DNA of 37,391 nt from Rhodospirillales bacterium (lineage in GTDB: Bacteria; Pseudomonadota; Alphaproteobacteria; Rhodospirillales; SHVU01): NCBI GenBank assembly GCA_009691105.1, contig SHVU01000018.1, forward strand, positions 1-37,391, given 5' to 3'. Below the pieces are notes generated by a model, which was not told the DNA's origin, did not search any database, and saw only the letters and a list, made by a program, of their open reading frames with translations. A program made the position numbers and the translations under genes. Positions 16,941-26,499 of this stretch are shown in pieces. Within the stretch, counting starts at the first letter, position 1. Every line of letters starts with the position of its first letter.

Positions 16941-18887
16941 GTGGCGAACGACATTCTGAGAAACGACATCACGCCCATTCTGGATCGCGTTAAGAGCCCG
17001 GCCGACATGCGCGACATGTCGAACGCCGAACTTCGCGCGCTCGCCGACGAGCTCCGCGCCGAAACCGTTCGCACCGTCTCATCCACCGGTGGACATCTGG
17101 GGGCGAGCCTCGGCGTCGTCGAGCTGACGGTCGGGTTGCATCACACGTTCGACACGCCACGTGACCGCCTGGTCTGGGACGTCGGCCATCAGGCCTATCC
17201 GCACAAAATTCTGACCGGTCGCCGCGATCGCATCCACACGTTGCGCCAAGGCGGTGGCTTGTCCGGTTTCACCCGGCGCGCCGAAAGCGTCTACGACCCG
17301 TTCGGCGCGGCCCACAGTTCGACGTCGATTTCGGCGGCGCTGGGCATGGCGGTCGGACGCGACTTAGACAAGCGCGACAATCGCGTCATCGCCGTGATCG
17401 GCGACGGCTCGATGAGCGCCGGCATGGCCTACGAGGCCATGAACAACGCCGGCTCGATGGAAAGCCGGCTGATCGTCATTCTCAACGACAACGACATGTC
17501 GATCGCGCCGCCGGTCGGCGCGATGAGCGCGTATTTGTCGCGCATTCTATCGTGGCGGCGTTTCCGTTCGATCCGCCACATGGCCAAGGGCGTCACCAAT
17601 CGCCTGCCGCGCCGCCTCAAGGAACTCGCCGACCGGGCCGAGGAATACGCCCGCGGCATGTTGACCGGCGGCACGTTGTTCGAAGAACTCGGCTTTTATT
17701 ACATCGGTCCGATCGACGGTCATAACCTCGACCATCTCTTGCCCGTGCTTCGCAACATCCGCGACAGCCAGGAACCGGGACCGGTGCTTCTGCACGTCGT
17801 GACCAAAAAAGGCCACGGCTACGAGCCCGCCGAAAAGTCCGCCGACAAGTATCACGGCGTCGTCAAATTCGACGTCGTGACCGGCAAGCAACACAAGCCG
17901 GCGCCCAAGGCCCAGTCCTACACCGGCGTTTTCGCCAGTGCGTTGATCAAGGAAGCGGCTCGCGATGAGCGCATCGTGGCGATTTCGGCGGCGATGCCCG
18001 AAGGCACCGGCCTGCACAAGTTCGCCGAGAAATTTCCCGATCGCTTCTTCGACGTCGGTATCGCCGAGCAGCATGGCGTGACCTTCGCCGCCGGTTTGGC
18101 GACGGAAGGCTTCCGGCCGTTCGCCGCGATCTATTCGACGTTCCTACAGCGCGCCTACGATCAGGTCGTGCACGACGTCGCCCTTCAGCAATTGCCGGTG
18201 CGTTTCGCGATCGATCGGGCCGGCCTTGTCGGCGCCGACGGCGCGACCCACGCCGGTTCGTTCGACGTCGCGTATCTCGGGTGTCTGCCGAATTTCGTCA
18301 TCATGGCGGCGGCTGACGAAGCCGAGTTGGTGCACATGGTGGCGACCGCGGCGCATATCGACGACCGCCCGTCGGCCTTCCGCTATCCGCGTGGCGAGGG
18401 CCTCGGCATTGCGCTTCCCGACACCGGCGTGCCGCTTGAAATCGGCAAGGGCCGCATCGTCCGCGAGGGCACCAAGATCGCGATCCTGTCGCTCGGAACA
18501 CGATTGCAAGAAGCCTTGCTGGCGGCCGACGATCTGGCGGCGCGGGGGCTTTCGACCACTGTCGCCGATGCGCGTTTCGCCAAGCCGATCGATCAGGCGA
18601 TGATCCGCCGTCTGGCCCGCGAGCACGAAGTCCTGATCACCATCGAAGAAGGTTCGGTCGGCGGCTTCGCGGCGCAAGTCTTCCAGTTCCTCGCCACCCA
18701 AGGGCTTCTCGACAACGGCCTCAAGATCCGGCCGATGGTCTTGCCAGATGTGTTCCTCGATCACGACAAGCCAGAACTGCAATACAAGTGGGCGGGGCTG
18801 ACGGCGTCGCATATCGTTGCGACGGCGCTGACCGCGCTCGGTCGAAGCGATGCGGTTTCCGCTACGGTAAATCCGATCCGCGCCTAA
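16941..18887 (+). CDS. dxs: 1-deoxy-D-xylulose-5-phosphate synthase
   Basis: A 648-residue thiamine-diphosphate enzyme that condenses pyruvate and glyceraldehyde 3-phosphate, the first step of the MEP isoprenoid pathway. Visible motifs are [18 protein letters not shown] with the conserved His52, the thiamine-binding [17 protein letters not shown] (GDG at 154-156), the catalytic Glu in [19 protein letters not shown], and [10 protein letters not shown] in the pyrimidine domain. The C-terminal transketolase domain is complete. The start is GTG, with AAGGGGG a few bases upstream. It is the third gene of the xseB-ispA-dxs-tlyA run. Confidence 0.97.
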   Translation: MANDILRNDITPILDRVKSPADMRDMSNAELRALADELRAETVRTVSSTGGHLGASLGVVELTVGLHHTFDTPRDRLVWDVGHQAYPHKILTGRRDRIHTLRQGGGLSGFTRRAESVYDPFGAAHSSTSISAALGMAVGRDLDKRDNRVIAVIGDGSMSAGMAYEAMNNAGSMESRLIVILNDNDMSIAPPVGAMSAYLSRILSWRRFRSIRHMAKGVTNRLPRRLKELADRAEEYARGMLTGGTLFEELGFYYIGPIDGHNLDHLLPVLRNIRDSQEPGPVLLHVVTKKGHGYEPAEKSADKYHGVVKFDVVTGKQHKPAPKAQSYTGVFASALIKEAARDERIVAISAAMPEGTGLHKFAEKFPDRFFDVGIAEQHGVTFAAGLATEGFRPFAAIYSTFLQRAYDQVVHDVALQQLPVRFAIDRAGLVGADGATHAGSFDVAYLGCLPNFVIMAAADEAELVHMVATAAHIDDRPSAFRYPRGEGLGIALPDTGVPLEIGKGRIVREGTKIAILSLGTRLQEALLAADDLAARGLSTTVADARFAKPIDQAMIRRLAREHEVLITIEEGSVGGFAAQVFQFLATQGLLDNGLKIRPMVLPDVFLDHDKPELQYKWAGLTASHIVATALTALGRSDAVSATVNPIRA

Positions 18888-18896
18888 AGGCGTCGA

Positions 18897-18926
18897 CCGC
18901 CGCCCTTCGGGGCTTCGGGGCGGCGG
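18897..18926 (+). terminator. GC-rich stem-loop between dxs and tlyA
   Basis: A perfect 9-bp stem, CCGCCGCCC (18897-18905) and GGGCGGCGG (18918-18926), with a 12-base loop lies in the 67-bp gap. No T-tract follows. It is more likely an RNA stabiliser of the dxs end or an attenuator than a full terminator. Confidence 0.4.
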
Positions 18927-18954
18927 AGCGGATCGGTCCCACGATCGGGACATC

Positions 18955-19722
18955 ATGGATACGCCGAAGAAACGCCGGCTTGACCAACTGTTGGTCGAAC
19001 GGGGATTGGCCGAGAACCCGGCCAAGGCCCAGGCGTTCGTCCTGGCCGGTCGGGTCTTTTCTGGCGAGCGCCGCCTGGAGAAAGCCGGCCAGCCGGTCGA
19101 TGTCGATATCGCCGTCGAAGTCCGGGGACCGGTGCACCCCTGGGTGTCGCGCGGCGCTCTCAAGCTGGTTCATGGGCTCGATCATTTCGCCATCGATCCC
19201 AAAGGCCAGGTCTGCCTCGACATCGGCGTCTCGACCGGCGGCTTCACCGAAGTGCTGCTCGCCCGCGGCGCGACCAAGGTCTACGCCATCGACGTCGGGC
19301 GCGGCCAAATCGCCTGGAAGTTGCGTCAGGATCCGCGCGTTATTTTGCGCGAGCGCACCCATGCCCGCGATCTGGATCGGCGCCTCGTGCCCGACGCCCC
19401 CAGCCTTGCGGTCTGCGACGTCAGCTTCATCAGTCTGATGCAGGCCTTGCCGGCGCCGTTGGGACTGATCGCGGCGGGCGGCACGGTGATCGCTCTGATC
19501 AAGCCGCAGTTCGAGGTCGGCAAAAATCGCGTCGGCGTTGGAGGCATCGTTCGCGAGCCACGCTTGCATCGCGAGGCCTGCGAGACGATCCGCGCGTGGT
19601 TAGCGGCGCAATCCGGATGGACGGTTCTCGGTATCACCGAAAGCCCGATCACCGGGGCCGATGGCAATCACGAGTTCTTGATCGCGGCGCGACGGGCCAG
19701 GGTAGGGCGCGTCGTCCCTTAG
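18955..19722 (+). CDS. tlyA: TlyA-family rRNA 2'-O-methyltransferase (hemolysin A family)
   Basis: A 255-residue protein with an N-terminal S4 RNA-binding domain ([30 protein letters not shown]) and an FtsJ-type methyltransferase domain with the SAM loop [20 protein letters not shown] (from about residue 88) and [14 protein letters not shown]. Family members methylate ribose 2'-OH groups of 16S and/or 23S rRNA at capreomycin-linked sites. The gene is commonly next to dxs. Its TAG stop overlaps the TAA stop of convergent aroC within four bases. Confidence 0.92.
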   Translation: MDTPKKRRLDQLLVERGLAENPAKAQAFVLAGRVFSGERRLEKAGQPVDVDIAVEVRGPVHPWVSRGALKLVHGLDHFAIDPKGQVCLDIGVSTGGFTEVLLARGATKVYAIDVGRGQIAWKLRQDPRVILRERTHARDLDRRLVPDAPSLAVCDVSFISLMQALPAPLGLIAAGGTVIALIKPQFEVGKNRVGVGGIVREPRLHREACETIRAWLAAQSGWTVLGITESPITGADGNHEFLIAARRARVGRVVP

Positions 19723-20789
19723 CCGCACTGCGCCCGTTGGCGCAGCAAGTGGTCGGCCAACACACAGGCCATCATCGCTTCGCCGATGGGCACGGCGCGG
19801 ATGCCGACGCACGGATCGTGGCGCCCTTTGGTGACGATCTCGGCGTCCTTGCCGTCGATCGTTACGGTGCGGCGCGGCGAGAGGATCGAGCTTGTCGGCT
19901 TCACCGCGAAGCGGGCGACGACTTCCTGACCGGTGGAGATGCCGCCCAAGATGCCGCCGGCGTGGTTCGACAGGAACGTCACGGCGCCATCCTTCATGCG
20001 CATCTCGTCGGCGTTGTCCTCGCCGCGCAGCGCCGCGGCGCCGAAGCCCGCGCCGATCTCGACGCCTTTGACGGCGTTGATGGTCATCAGCGCCCGGGCG
20101 ATATCACCATCGAGCTTGTCGTAGACCGGCTCGCCGAGACCCGCCGGAACGCCCTCGGCGACGACTTCGATGACGGCGCCGACCGACGATCCGTCTTTGC
20201 GGATCGCATCGAGATAGGTTTCCCACTGTTTCGCGGCTTCGGCGTCCGGCGAGAAGAAGGGATTGCGCTCGACCTCGGTCCAATCCCAGCGAGCCGGATC
20301 GATCTTGTGCGGGCCGACCTGGACGAGCGCGCCGCGGATCGTGATGCCGGTTCCTAAGACCTTGCGGGCGATGGCGCCGGCTGCGACCCGCATCGCGGTC
20401 TCGCGCGCACTCTGGCGTCCGCCGCCGCGATAATCGCGGATGCCGTATTTCTTGAAGTACGTGTAGTCGGCGTGGCCAGGCCGGAACTTGGTCTTGATGT
20501 CGTCGTAGTCCTTCGAACGGGCGTCCTCGTTCTGAATCAGAAGCCCGATCGGCGTCCCGGTGGTTTGACCCTCGAAGACGCCGGACAGGATTTGGACGCG
20601 ATCGGACTCGCGACGCTGGGTCGTGAAGCGCGACTGTCCTGGCTTCCGTTTATCGAGATGGACCTGGATGTCGGCTTCGGTCAGCGCTAGGCGCGGCGGA
20701 ACGCCGTCGACGACACAGCCGATCGCCGGCCCGTGGCTTTCGCCAAAGGTCGTGAAGCGGAAAATTTGACCGAAGCTGTTGCCCGCCAT
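19719..20789 (-). CDS. aroC: Chorismate synthase
   Basis: A 356-residue enzyme converting EPSP to chorismate with reduced FMN, the last shikimate-pathway step. Family signatures are [17 protein letters not shown] near the N-terminus, [66 protein letters not shown], and [21 protein letters not shown]. The length is normal. It lies 18 bp downstream of fabI on the same strand, so the two probably share a transcript. Confidence 0.97.
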   Translation of the reverse strand: MAGNSFGQIFRFTTFGESHGPAIGCVVDGVPPRLALTEADIQVHLDKRKPGQSRFTTQRRESDRVQILSGVFEGQTTGTPIGLLIQNEDARSKDYDDIKTKFRPGHADYTYFKKYGIRDYRGGGRQSARETAMRVAAGAIARKVLGTGITIRGALVQVGPHKIDPARWDWTEVERNPFFSPDAEAAKQWETYLDAIRKDGSSVGAVIEVVAEGVPAGLGEPVYDKLDGDIARALMTINAVKGVEIGAGFGAAALRGEDNADEMRMKDGAVTFLSNHAGGILGGISTGQEVVARFAVKPTSSILSPRRTVTIDGKDAEIVTKGRHDPCVGIRAVPIGEAMMACVLADHLLRQRAQCG

Positions 20790-20807
20790 CGGCGTGGCCG
20801 TGCCGGG

Positions 20808-21632
20808 CTAGTCCGCGGCCTTCGCCACGGCGATATCCGGGGCGTCGACCGCTTTCATGCCGACGATGTTGTAGCCGCAGTCGACGTGGTGGACCTCGCC
20901 GGTCACGCCCGACGACAAGTCGCTCAGGAGATAGAGGCCCGAGCCGCCGATGTCGTCCATGGTGACGTTGCGGCGCAGCGGAGAGTTGTATTCGTTCCAC
21001 TTGAGGATGTAGCGGAAGTCGCCGATGCCCGACGCCGCCAAGGTCTTCATCGGACCGGCGGAGAGGGCGTTGACGCGGATGTTCTGCTTGCCGAGATCCT
21101 CGGCGAGATACCGCACGCTGGCTTCAAGCGCGGCCTTGGCGACGCCCATGACGTTGTAGTGGGGCATGACGCGCTCGGCGCCGAAGTACGTGAGCGTCAG
21201 CAGGCTGCCGCCCTGGGTCATCATCGGGACGGCGCGCTGGCAGACGGCGGTGAACGAGTAGCAGGACACGTTCATGGTCAGGGAGAAGTTTTCGGCCGTC
21301 GTGTCGACGTAGCGGCCCTTCAGCCCAGCCTTGTCGGAAAAGGCGATGGCGTGGACGATGAAATCGAGGCGGTCCCACTTCTCACGCAACGTGGCGAAGG
21401 CCTGATCCAGGCTCGCGGCGTCGGTGACGTCGCAAGGCACGACGATTTCGGACCCGACCTGATCGGCCAGGGGCTCGATTCGCTTGCGGAAGGGCTCACC
21501 TTGGTACGTGAAGGCCAAAGCCGCGCCTTGCGCGTGAACGGCGCGGGCGATTCCCCAGGCGATCGAGCGGTCGTTGGCGACCCCCATGATCAGCCCGCGT
21601 TTTCCGGCCATAAGCGGCGCGGATTCAGTCAT
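20808..21632 (-). CDS. fabI: Enoyl-[acyl-carrier-protein] reductase, NADH-dependent
   Basis: A 274-residue SDR-fold enoyl-ACP reductase, the final reducing step of fatty acid elongation and the target of triclosan-type inhibitors. Motifs are KRGLIMGVANDRSIAWGIA at the NADH site, TYQGEPFRKR, and the catalytic Tyr/Lys in PHYNVMGVAKAALEASVRYLAEDLG (Y-x6-K). The C-terminal GEVHHVDCGYNIVGM block is typical of FabI. The start at 21632 is preferred over an upstream one because it gives the usual short lead (MTESAPLMAGKRGLIMGV) and follows GGTGGGGG. Confidence 0.95.
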   Translation of the reverse strand: MTESAPLMAGKRGLIMGVANDRSIAWGIARAVHAQGAALAFTYQGEPFRKRIEPLADQVGSEIVVPCDVTDAASLDQAFATLREKWDRLDFIVHAIAFSDKAGLKGRYVDTTAENFSLTMNVSCYSFTAVCQRAVPMMTQGGSLLTLTYFGAERVMPHYNVMGVAKAALEASVRYLAEDLGKQNIRVNALSAGPMKTLAASGIGDFRYILKWNEYNSPLRRNVTMDDIGGSGLYLLSDLSSGVTGEVHHVDCGYNIVGMKAVDAPDIAVAKAAD

Positions 21633-21753
21633 TGTGCCCCCACCTTCACGCCGCGTAACGAGCGGCGCTGGCATCCTACACGAAAGGAAAAAGGCGCAAT
21701 AGCCGACCCGCCCGGGCCCGGACCGCTTGTATCATGGGGGGACGGAGACGAGG

Positions 21754-22637
21754 ATGGCCGACGACACCCACCAATCCGGGCCCTTTGACGCGATCCGGCG
21801 CTTTGCGAGCGAAGCCGTCGTGCGTTTCGAGACCGAGCGCGGCTTGGCGCTCGCCGCGTCATTGTCGTTCAGCACGCTTCTCGCCCTGGTTCCGATCGTC
21901 GCCCTCGGCGTTGCCATGCTGGCGGCCTTTCCGGCGTTGTCCGGCCTTCGCGAGGATCTGTTGGCCTTCGCGTTCCGCGTCCTGGTGCCCGAGGCCAGCG
22001 ACCGGGTCACCATGTACTTCAACGACCTGGTTCGTAATTCCGAGCATCTGACCGTGCTCGGCCTGATCGCTTTGGCCGCGGCCGCGACCCTTTTGATCGC
22101 AACGATCGAGTCGGCCCTGACCGCGATCTTTCAGGCGACGAGCCGCCGCGGCGTCGTCGCCCGGTTCCTGATTTATTGGGCGGTTCTGACCATGGCGCCG
22201 CTGTTGATTGGCGCGAGCTTCTCTCTGGCCGGAGACGTCGTCGCCATCGGTCGGCAAAACGCCGTGGATGCCGTGCTCGAGCCCTTGGCGTGGATTGCGC
22301 GGGGGCTGCCGATCGTGTCCTGATTTTCACGATCGCGCTGTTGTATCTGGTGATTCCGAGCCGACGGGTGCGGTTCAGCGACGCCTTGTGGGGCGCAGCC
22401 CTGGCCGGGACGTTGATCTGGCTGATGCGGTGGGCGTTTGGGCTCTACGTTTCGTATCTGCCGTTCTACGAAACGCTCTACGGCGCGATCTCGGCCGTGC
22501 CCATCCTGCTGGTGTGGACGTATGTCTCGTGGACGGTGGTGTTGGTCGGCGCCACGGTCGCCGCGGTGCTTACCGAGCGCCGCGACGCACGTGCCGCTAT
22601 CAGCGAGCCGAAACCGCGAACCGACGTCCTGGCGTAA
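21754..22637 (+). pseudogene. YihY/BrkB-type inner-membrane protein, frameshifted
   Basis: The 5' part encodes residues up to WIARGLPIVS in one frame and stops at TGA 22321-22323. The 3' part continues in the -1 frame from about 22318 (LIFTIALLYLVIPSRRVRFS) to 22637. Joined, they give a normal YihY/BrkB (formerly RNase BN) protein of about 295 residues with six membrane helices, including LAASLSFSTLLALVPIVAL and YLPFYETLYGAISAVPILLVWTYVSW. One missing base near 22318, for example in GTGTCC, would explain the break. The rest shows no decay, so this is either a very recent mutation or a sequencing error. A TATCAT -10-like hexamer is at 21730-21735. Confidence 0.82.
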
Positions 22638-22649
22638 GACCGCGCCCGT

Positions 22650-23126
22650 TTACTGGACGACGCGCCACTCGCCGTTCTGTTCGCGGCAGGCCCGACCCGT
22701 CGCCCGCTCGGACTTACCGTCGACGACGATCGTCTGCTCGAAGTCGCGGCAGAAATGGCCGTTCGCCATTTGATAGGTTATGGTCGGCGTGACGGTGCCG
22801 GTGTTGCGCGAGTCCGGATTCTGCCACGAGGATGTCTGGCCCGTGGTGTTGCGCTCGAGCGAGTTCTGCGTGGTCTGCTCGGCGTGGACCCGGTCGGCGC
22901 GATCGAGAGACTTGCCGGCTTCGCCACCGAGCCAGCCGCCAGCGAGCGCACCGATCGCCACGGCCGCTAGCGCGCCGGTGCCGCCGCCGATCTGAGAACC
23001 AGCCAAGGCGCCGAGACCGGCGCCAATCAAAGTGCCACCCGTCTGCTTGGGGCTGTCCTGAATGCTTTGACAGGCGGTGAGCATCCCGCCCACGACGCCG
23101 ACCGCGATCACCTGCTTGAGTTTCAT
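22650..23126 (-). CDS. Glycine-zipper outer-membrane lipoprotein (17-kDa surface antigen type)
   Basis: A 158-residue lipoprotein. The signal ends in a lipobox, GMLTAC, with the lipidated Cys at residue 19. A glycine-zipper membrane-interacting region follows (GGTLIGAGLGALAGSQIGGG, then GALAAVAIGALAGGWLGGEAG). The C-terminal part, YQMANGHFCRDFEQTIVVDG to GRACREQNGEWRVVQ, matches the surface-antigen domain found in Rickettsiales and other alphaproteobacteria, with two cysteines that may form a disulfide. The likely role is in outer-membrane structure. The start at 23126 follows AGAGG; a longer reading upstream lacks a signal peptide. It is divergent from pdxH. Confidence 0.88.
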   Translation of the reverse strand: MKLKQVIAVGVVGGMLTACQSIQDSPKQTGGTLIGAGLGALAGSQIGGGTGALAAVAIGALAGGWLGGEAGKSLDRADRVHAEQTTQNSLERNTTGQTSSWQNPDSRNTGTVTPTITYQMANGHFCRDFEQTIVVDGKSERATGRACREQNGEWRVVQ

Positions 23127-23297
23127 GACGCTACCTCTGTTAAACTCGGGGTCTCGACCGTCCACCGACTCGACATTTCTGAAGCCGGTGGCTATGCAAG
23201 GACGACGCCTGTTTTTCACGACTTTTGTGGCGCATTTATGGCACTACGGTACGCTCGGCATCCGTTGGGACGAACCTTGCACGCGGGATGATATAGG

Positions 23298-23888
23298 ATG
23301 AGTTCGAAAGAACACCAGGACCCGATCGGGCACTTCCGAGAGTGGTTCGCCGAAGCCCAAAAGAGCGAACCCAACGACCCCAACGCCATGACCTTGGCGA
23401 CGTCGACCCGCGATGGCCGGCCGACGGCCCGCATGGTTTTGCTGAAAGGCGTCGACGATCAGGGCTTCGTTTTCTATACGAATCTGGAAAGCCGGAAAGG
23501 ACGGGATATTACACAAAATCCTGTTGCGGCTTTGGTCTTTCATTGGAAATCTCTGGCCCGTCAGGTTCGGGTCGAAGGCCGGCTCGAACCGGTCACGCCG
23601 GCCGAGGCTGACGCGTATTTCGCGAGCCGCAATCGCTTGAGCCAGATCGGTGCCTGGGCGTCGCGCCAGTCGCAGCCGCTCGCCGGACGGTTCGAGCTTG
23701 AAAAGAAGATGGCCGAATTCACCGCCAAGTTTCTGGTCGGTTCGATCCCGCGGCCCCCGCACTGGTCCGGCTTCCGCGTCCTTCCCGATCGGCTGGAATT
23801 CTGGACCAATCAGGAGTTCCGGTTGCACGACCGCATTCTGTATTTGCTCGGCAGCACCGGCTGGCGCACGGAACGCCTCTACCCTTGA
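23298..23888 (+). CDS. pdxH: Pyridoxine/pyridoxamine 5'-phosphate oxidase
   Basis: A 196-residue FMN enzyme that makes pyridoxal 5'-phosphate, the active form of vitamin B6. Typical blocks are [60 protein letters not shown] with FMN contacts, [14 protein letters not shown], and the C-terminal signature [17 protein letters not shown] and HDRILY. The length fits alphaproteobacterial PdxH. The next gene, a metal exporter, starts 10 bases after the stop, so they are likely co-transcribed. Confidence 0.95.
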   Translation: MSSKEHQDPIGHFREWFAEAQKSEPNDPNAMTLATSTRDGRPTARMVLLKGVDDQGFVFYTNLESRKGRDITQNPVAALVFHWKSLARQVRVEGRLEPVTPAEADAYFASRNRLSQIGAWASRQSQPLAGRFELEKKMAEFTAKFLVGSIPRPPHWSGFRVLPDRLEFWTNQEFRLHDRILYLLGSTGWRTERLYP

Positions 23889-23898
23889 GGCAACCCTC

Positions 23899-24810
23899 AT
23901 GACAGCCGTGACCAAACCGGCTGCGGCAGATCTGATGCGGCTCGCGACCTATGCCTCGGTCGCGGTCGCGTTGGTGCTGATCGTCGTCAAGCTTGCGGCG
24001 TACATCATCACCGGCTCGATCAGCATGCTGTCGTCGTTGATCGACTCGTTGCTCGACGCCGCCGCCTCGATCGTCAACTTGCTGGCGGTTCGCGCCGCGC
24101 TGGTTCCAGCCGACGAGGATCACCGCTTCGGTCACGGCAAGGCCGAACCGCTGGCCGGTCTCGCCCAGGCGGCGTTCATCGGTGGCTCGGCGGCGTTCCT
24201 GCTCATCGAAGCGGGGCAGCGCTTGATCCAGCCGCGACCCGTCGTCGATACCGACGTCGGTATCGCCGTGACCATCTTCGCCGTCATTCTGACCGGGGCC
24301 TTGGTGCTGTTTCAGCGCTCGGTGGTTCGCCGCACCGGCTCGGTCGCCATCGGCGCCGATTCGATCCACTACAGCGCCGATCTGTTGCTGAACGGCAGCG
24401 TCATCCTGTCGTTGGTCTTGTCAGGGCGCTTCGGAATGCCGCTCGCCGATCCGCTGTTCGCGGTCGCCATCGCCGCATGGATCGTATGGGGGGCGGCTCA
24501 GATCGCTCGCCAGTCGCTCCATCTTTTGATGGATCGCGAGCTTCCCGATTCAGACCGCGATCGCATTCGCGCCATCGCTACCGGTCATCCCGGCGTGCGC
24601 GGCATTCACGACATGCGGACGCGGTCGTCGGGAACGAGCCTCTTCATCCAATTGGATCTCGAACTCGACGGCGAGCTACCGTTGAAAGCCGCTCACGAAA
24701 TCGCCGAGACCGTGATGGCCGACATCGTCCGCGCCTATCCGTCGGCCGAAGTCTTCGTTCACCAGGACCCGGCCGGCGTCGAGATGCGCCACTCGCGGGT
24801 GCGCATTTAG
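23899..24810 (+). CDS. fieF: Cation diffusion facilitator, FieF-like divalent metal exporter
   Basis: A 303-residue CDF transporter with six membrane helices and a cytoplasmic C-terminal domain. Transport-site residues match E. coli FieF/YiiP with an offset of four: Asp49 and Asp53 in SSLIDSLLDAAASIVN, and His157 and Asp161 in GADSIHYSADLLLNG. The interhelix DHRFGHGKAEPL segment holds further metal-binding His and Asp residues. The C-terminal domain carries GVRGIHDMRTRSSGTSLFIQ and VFVHQDP, as in FieF. It should export zinc or iron in exchange for protons. The ATG at 23899 is used; the frame is open upstream, but that part overlaps pdxH. Confidence 0.88.
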   Translation: MTAVTKPAAADLMRLATYASVAVALVLIVVKLAAYIITGSISMLSSLIDSLLDAAASIVNLLAVRAALVPADEDHRFGHGKAEPLAGLAQAAFIGGSAAFLLIEAGQRLIQPRPVVDTDVGIAVTIFAVILTGALVLFQRSVVRRTGSVAIGADSIHYSADLLLNGSVILSLVLSGRFGMPLADPLFAVAIAAWIVWGAAQIARQSLHLLMDRELPDSDRDRIRAIATGHPGVRGIHDMRTRSSGTSLFIQLDLELDGELPLKAAHEIAETVMADIVRAYPSAEVFVHQDPAGVEMRHSRVRI

Positions 24811-24812
24811 CG

Positions 24813-25616
24813 TCACAAGACTTTGTGGCTCGCCACCGGGATGTTGGCCCGGACCGTATCCAAATACGCGAAGTCGAGCGTCGCGGTGATGAACCCGACC
24901 TGATCCTGCGCCTGAGCCATGATATGGCCCCAAGGCCCAACGATCATCGAATGACCCCAGGTGGCGCGGGTGCCGTTGGCGAAGGTGCCGCATTGCGCCG
25001 GCGCCAGCACATAGCACTCGGTTTCGATCGCGCGGGCCCGGATCAACACTTCCCAATGGTCCTTGCCGGTTTCCTTGGTGAAGGCGGCCGGCACCAGGAT
25101 GACTTTGACGCCCTTTACCGCGAGGCGCTGATAGAGCTCGGGGAACCGAAGGTCGTAGCAAATCGTGCAGCCGATCGAGACGCCTTTGATCCCAAAGCTG
25201 GCGATGGCGGTGCCGCGGGCGAAGGTGTCCGATTCCCGATAGCTCTTGCCGTCCGGCGTCGTCACATCGAACAGGTGGATCTTGCGATAGCGCGCGATCT
25301 CGTTGCCCGTCGGGTCGAATACGACCGTCGTGTTGAAGAGCTTGTCGCCGGCCGTCTCGACGATACTGCCGCCGTGGATATGGACGCGGTGACGCTGGGC
25401 GAGTCCTTTGAGCATCTTGTAGGATTCGCCGGCGGGTAGGGTTTCGGCGTTGGCGCGCCGCCCTGGATCGCCGGTGCCGAGGTACGTGAACATTTCCGGA
25501 AGCGCAATGAGATCGGGGCGATCGGCCTCGACGGCCCGCGTGATCAGGCTCTCGGCTTGCGCAAGATTCGCCGCCTTGTTGTCCTGCGAGTTCATCTGGA
25601 TCAGTGAAACTTTCAT
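24813..25616 (-). CDS. Nit-type carbon-nitrogen hydrolase (deaminated glutathione amidase-like)
   Basis: A 267-residue nitrilase-superfamily amidase. The catalytic triad is Glu41 in ALPEMFTYLG, Lys112 in YRKIHLFDV and Cys153 in CTICYDLRFPELY. The RKIHLFDV and CYDLRFPELY wording is that of the Nit1/Nit2 branch, which hydrolyses deaminated glutathione or omega-amides of keto acids. The choice between these two is inferred, not shown. The start at 25616 gives MKVSLIQMNSQDNK, typical of the family. It follows cobA by seven bases on the same strand. Confidence 0.9.
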   Translation of the reverse strand: MKVSLIQMNSQDNKAANLAQAESLITRAVEADRPDLIALPEMFTYLGTGDPGRRANAETLPAGESYKMLKGLAQRHRVHIHGGSIVETAGDKLFNTTVVFDPTGNEIARYRKIHLFDVTTPDGKSYRESDTFARGTAIASFGIKGVSIGCTICYDLRFPELYQRLAVKGVKVILVPAAFTKETGKDHWEVLIRARAIETECYVLAPAQCGTFANGTRATWGHSMIVGPWGHIMAQAQDQVGFITATLDFAYLDTVRANIPVASHKVL

Positions 25617-25623
25617 GGTGCCC

Positions 25624-26499
25624 CTATCTCTCAATCGCTCGGGCTCTCGGCCGCGACATCTGATCCTCGGCCCCAGCCGAGGTCTCGCCACTCAGAATTT
25701 CCGCAAGCGCCACCACCGGGCCGATGACGATCAACGTCGGCGACGCGAATTCCTGGTCGCGAAGGTCGCGACTGATAGCGCCCAAGGTCGAACGCAAGCG
25801 TCGCTCGGCGGGAAGGGTGCCGTTCTCGATGGCCGCCGCCGGGGTCGATGCCGCAAGGCCGCCGGTCATCAACGCCGCGGCGATCCGGTCGATGGTGGCA
25901 AGGCCCATATAAATGACGATGGTGGATTGAGGATCGGAGAGCTTCGCCCAGTCGACGGCAAGACGCCCGTCTTCCAGGGTGTGACCGCTTGCCAAATGGG
26001 CGACGCCAGCGAGACCGCGATGGGTCAAGGGAATGCCGGCGGCGGCCAAGCAGCCGGTGGCGGCGCTCAAGCCCGGGACGATCTCGAAGACGATGCCGGC
26101 CTGAGCGAGATGCAGCGCTTCCTCGCCGCCGCGTCCGAACACGAAGGGATCGCCGCCTTTGAGGCGCACCACCCGACGGCCTTCCTCGGCGCGCGCGATG
26201 AGGAGGGCGTTGATCTCGTCCTGAGTCTTGCTGTGATTGTGGGTGGCTTTGCCGACGAACAGGCGTTCGGCGGTCGCCGGGATCAGGGCCAAGATGGCCG
26301 GCGATACCAAGCGGTCGTAGACGACGACCTCGGCCTGTTCCAGGACCCGGCGGGCTTTGACGGTGAGAAGATCAGGATCGCCGGGGCCGGCACCGACAAT
26401 GTGAACGGGGTTGGTCCCAGGAGCGCGCGGTGCTGTCGGCCGGCGGTCCGCGGGGACGCCATTACGGCTGCTCAAGAACCTTGATGAGCGCAAGGCCAC
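25624..26499 (-). CDS. cobA: Uroporphyrinogen-III C-methyltransferase (SUMT)
   Basis: A 291-residue single-domain SUMT that methylates uroporphyrinogen III to precorrin-2, for siroheme and cobalamin. Motifs are HIVGAGPGDPDLLTVKARR, VVYDRLVSPAIL, VRLKGGDPFVFGRGGEEALH and VPGLSAATGCLAAAGIPLTHRG. It lacks the CysG N-terminal dehydrogenase-ferrochelatase part. The GTG start overlaps the preceding GGDEF-like gene by 38 bases; TTG codons at 26493 and 26475 are alternatives, and no ATG is available in frame before the conserved core. The N-terminal 30 residues are arginine- and proline-rich and unlike the family, so the start is uncertain. No other cobalamin genes are nearby. Confidence 0.9.
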   Translation of the reverse strand: MALRSSRFLSSRNGVPADRRPTAPRAPGTNPVHIVGAGPGDPDLLTVKARRVLEQAEVVVYDRLVSPAILALIPATAERLFVGKATHNHSKTQDEINALLIARAEEGRRVVRLKGGDPFVFGRGGEEALHLAQAGIVFEIVPGLSAATGCLAAAGIPLTHRGLAGVAHLASGHTLEDGRLAVDWAKLSDPQSTIVIYMGLATIDRIAAALMTGGLAASTPAAAIENGTLPAERRLRSTLGAISRDLRDQEFASPTLIVIGPVVALAEILSGETSAGAEDQMSRPRARAIER

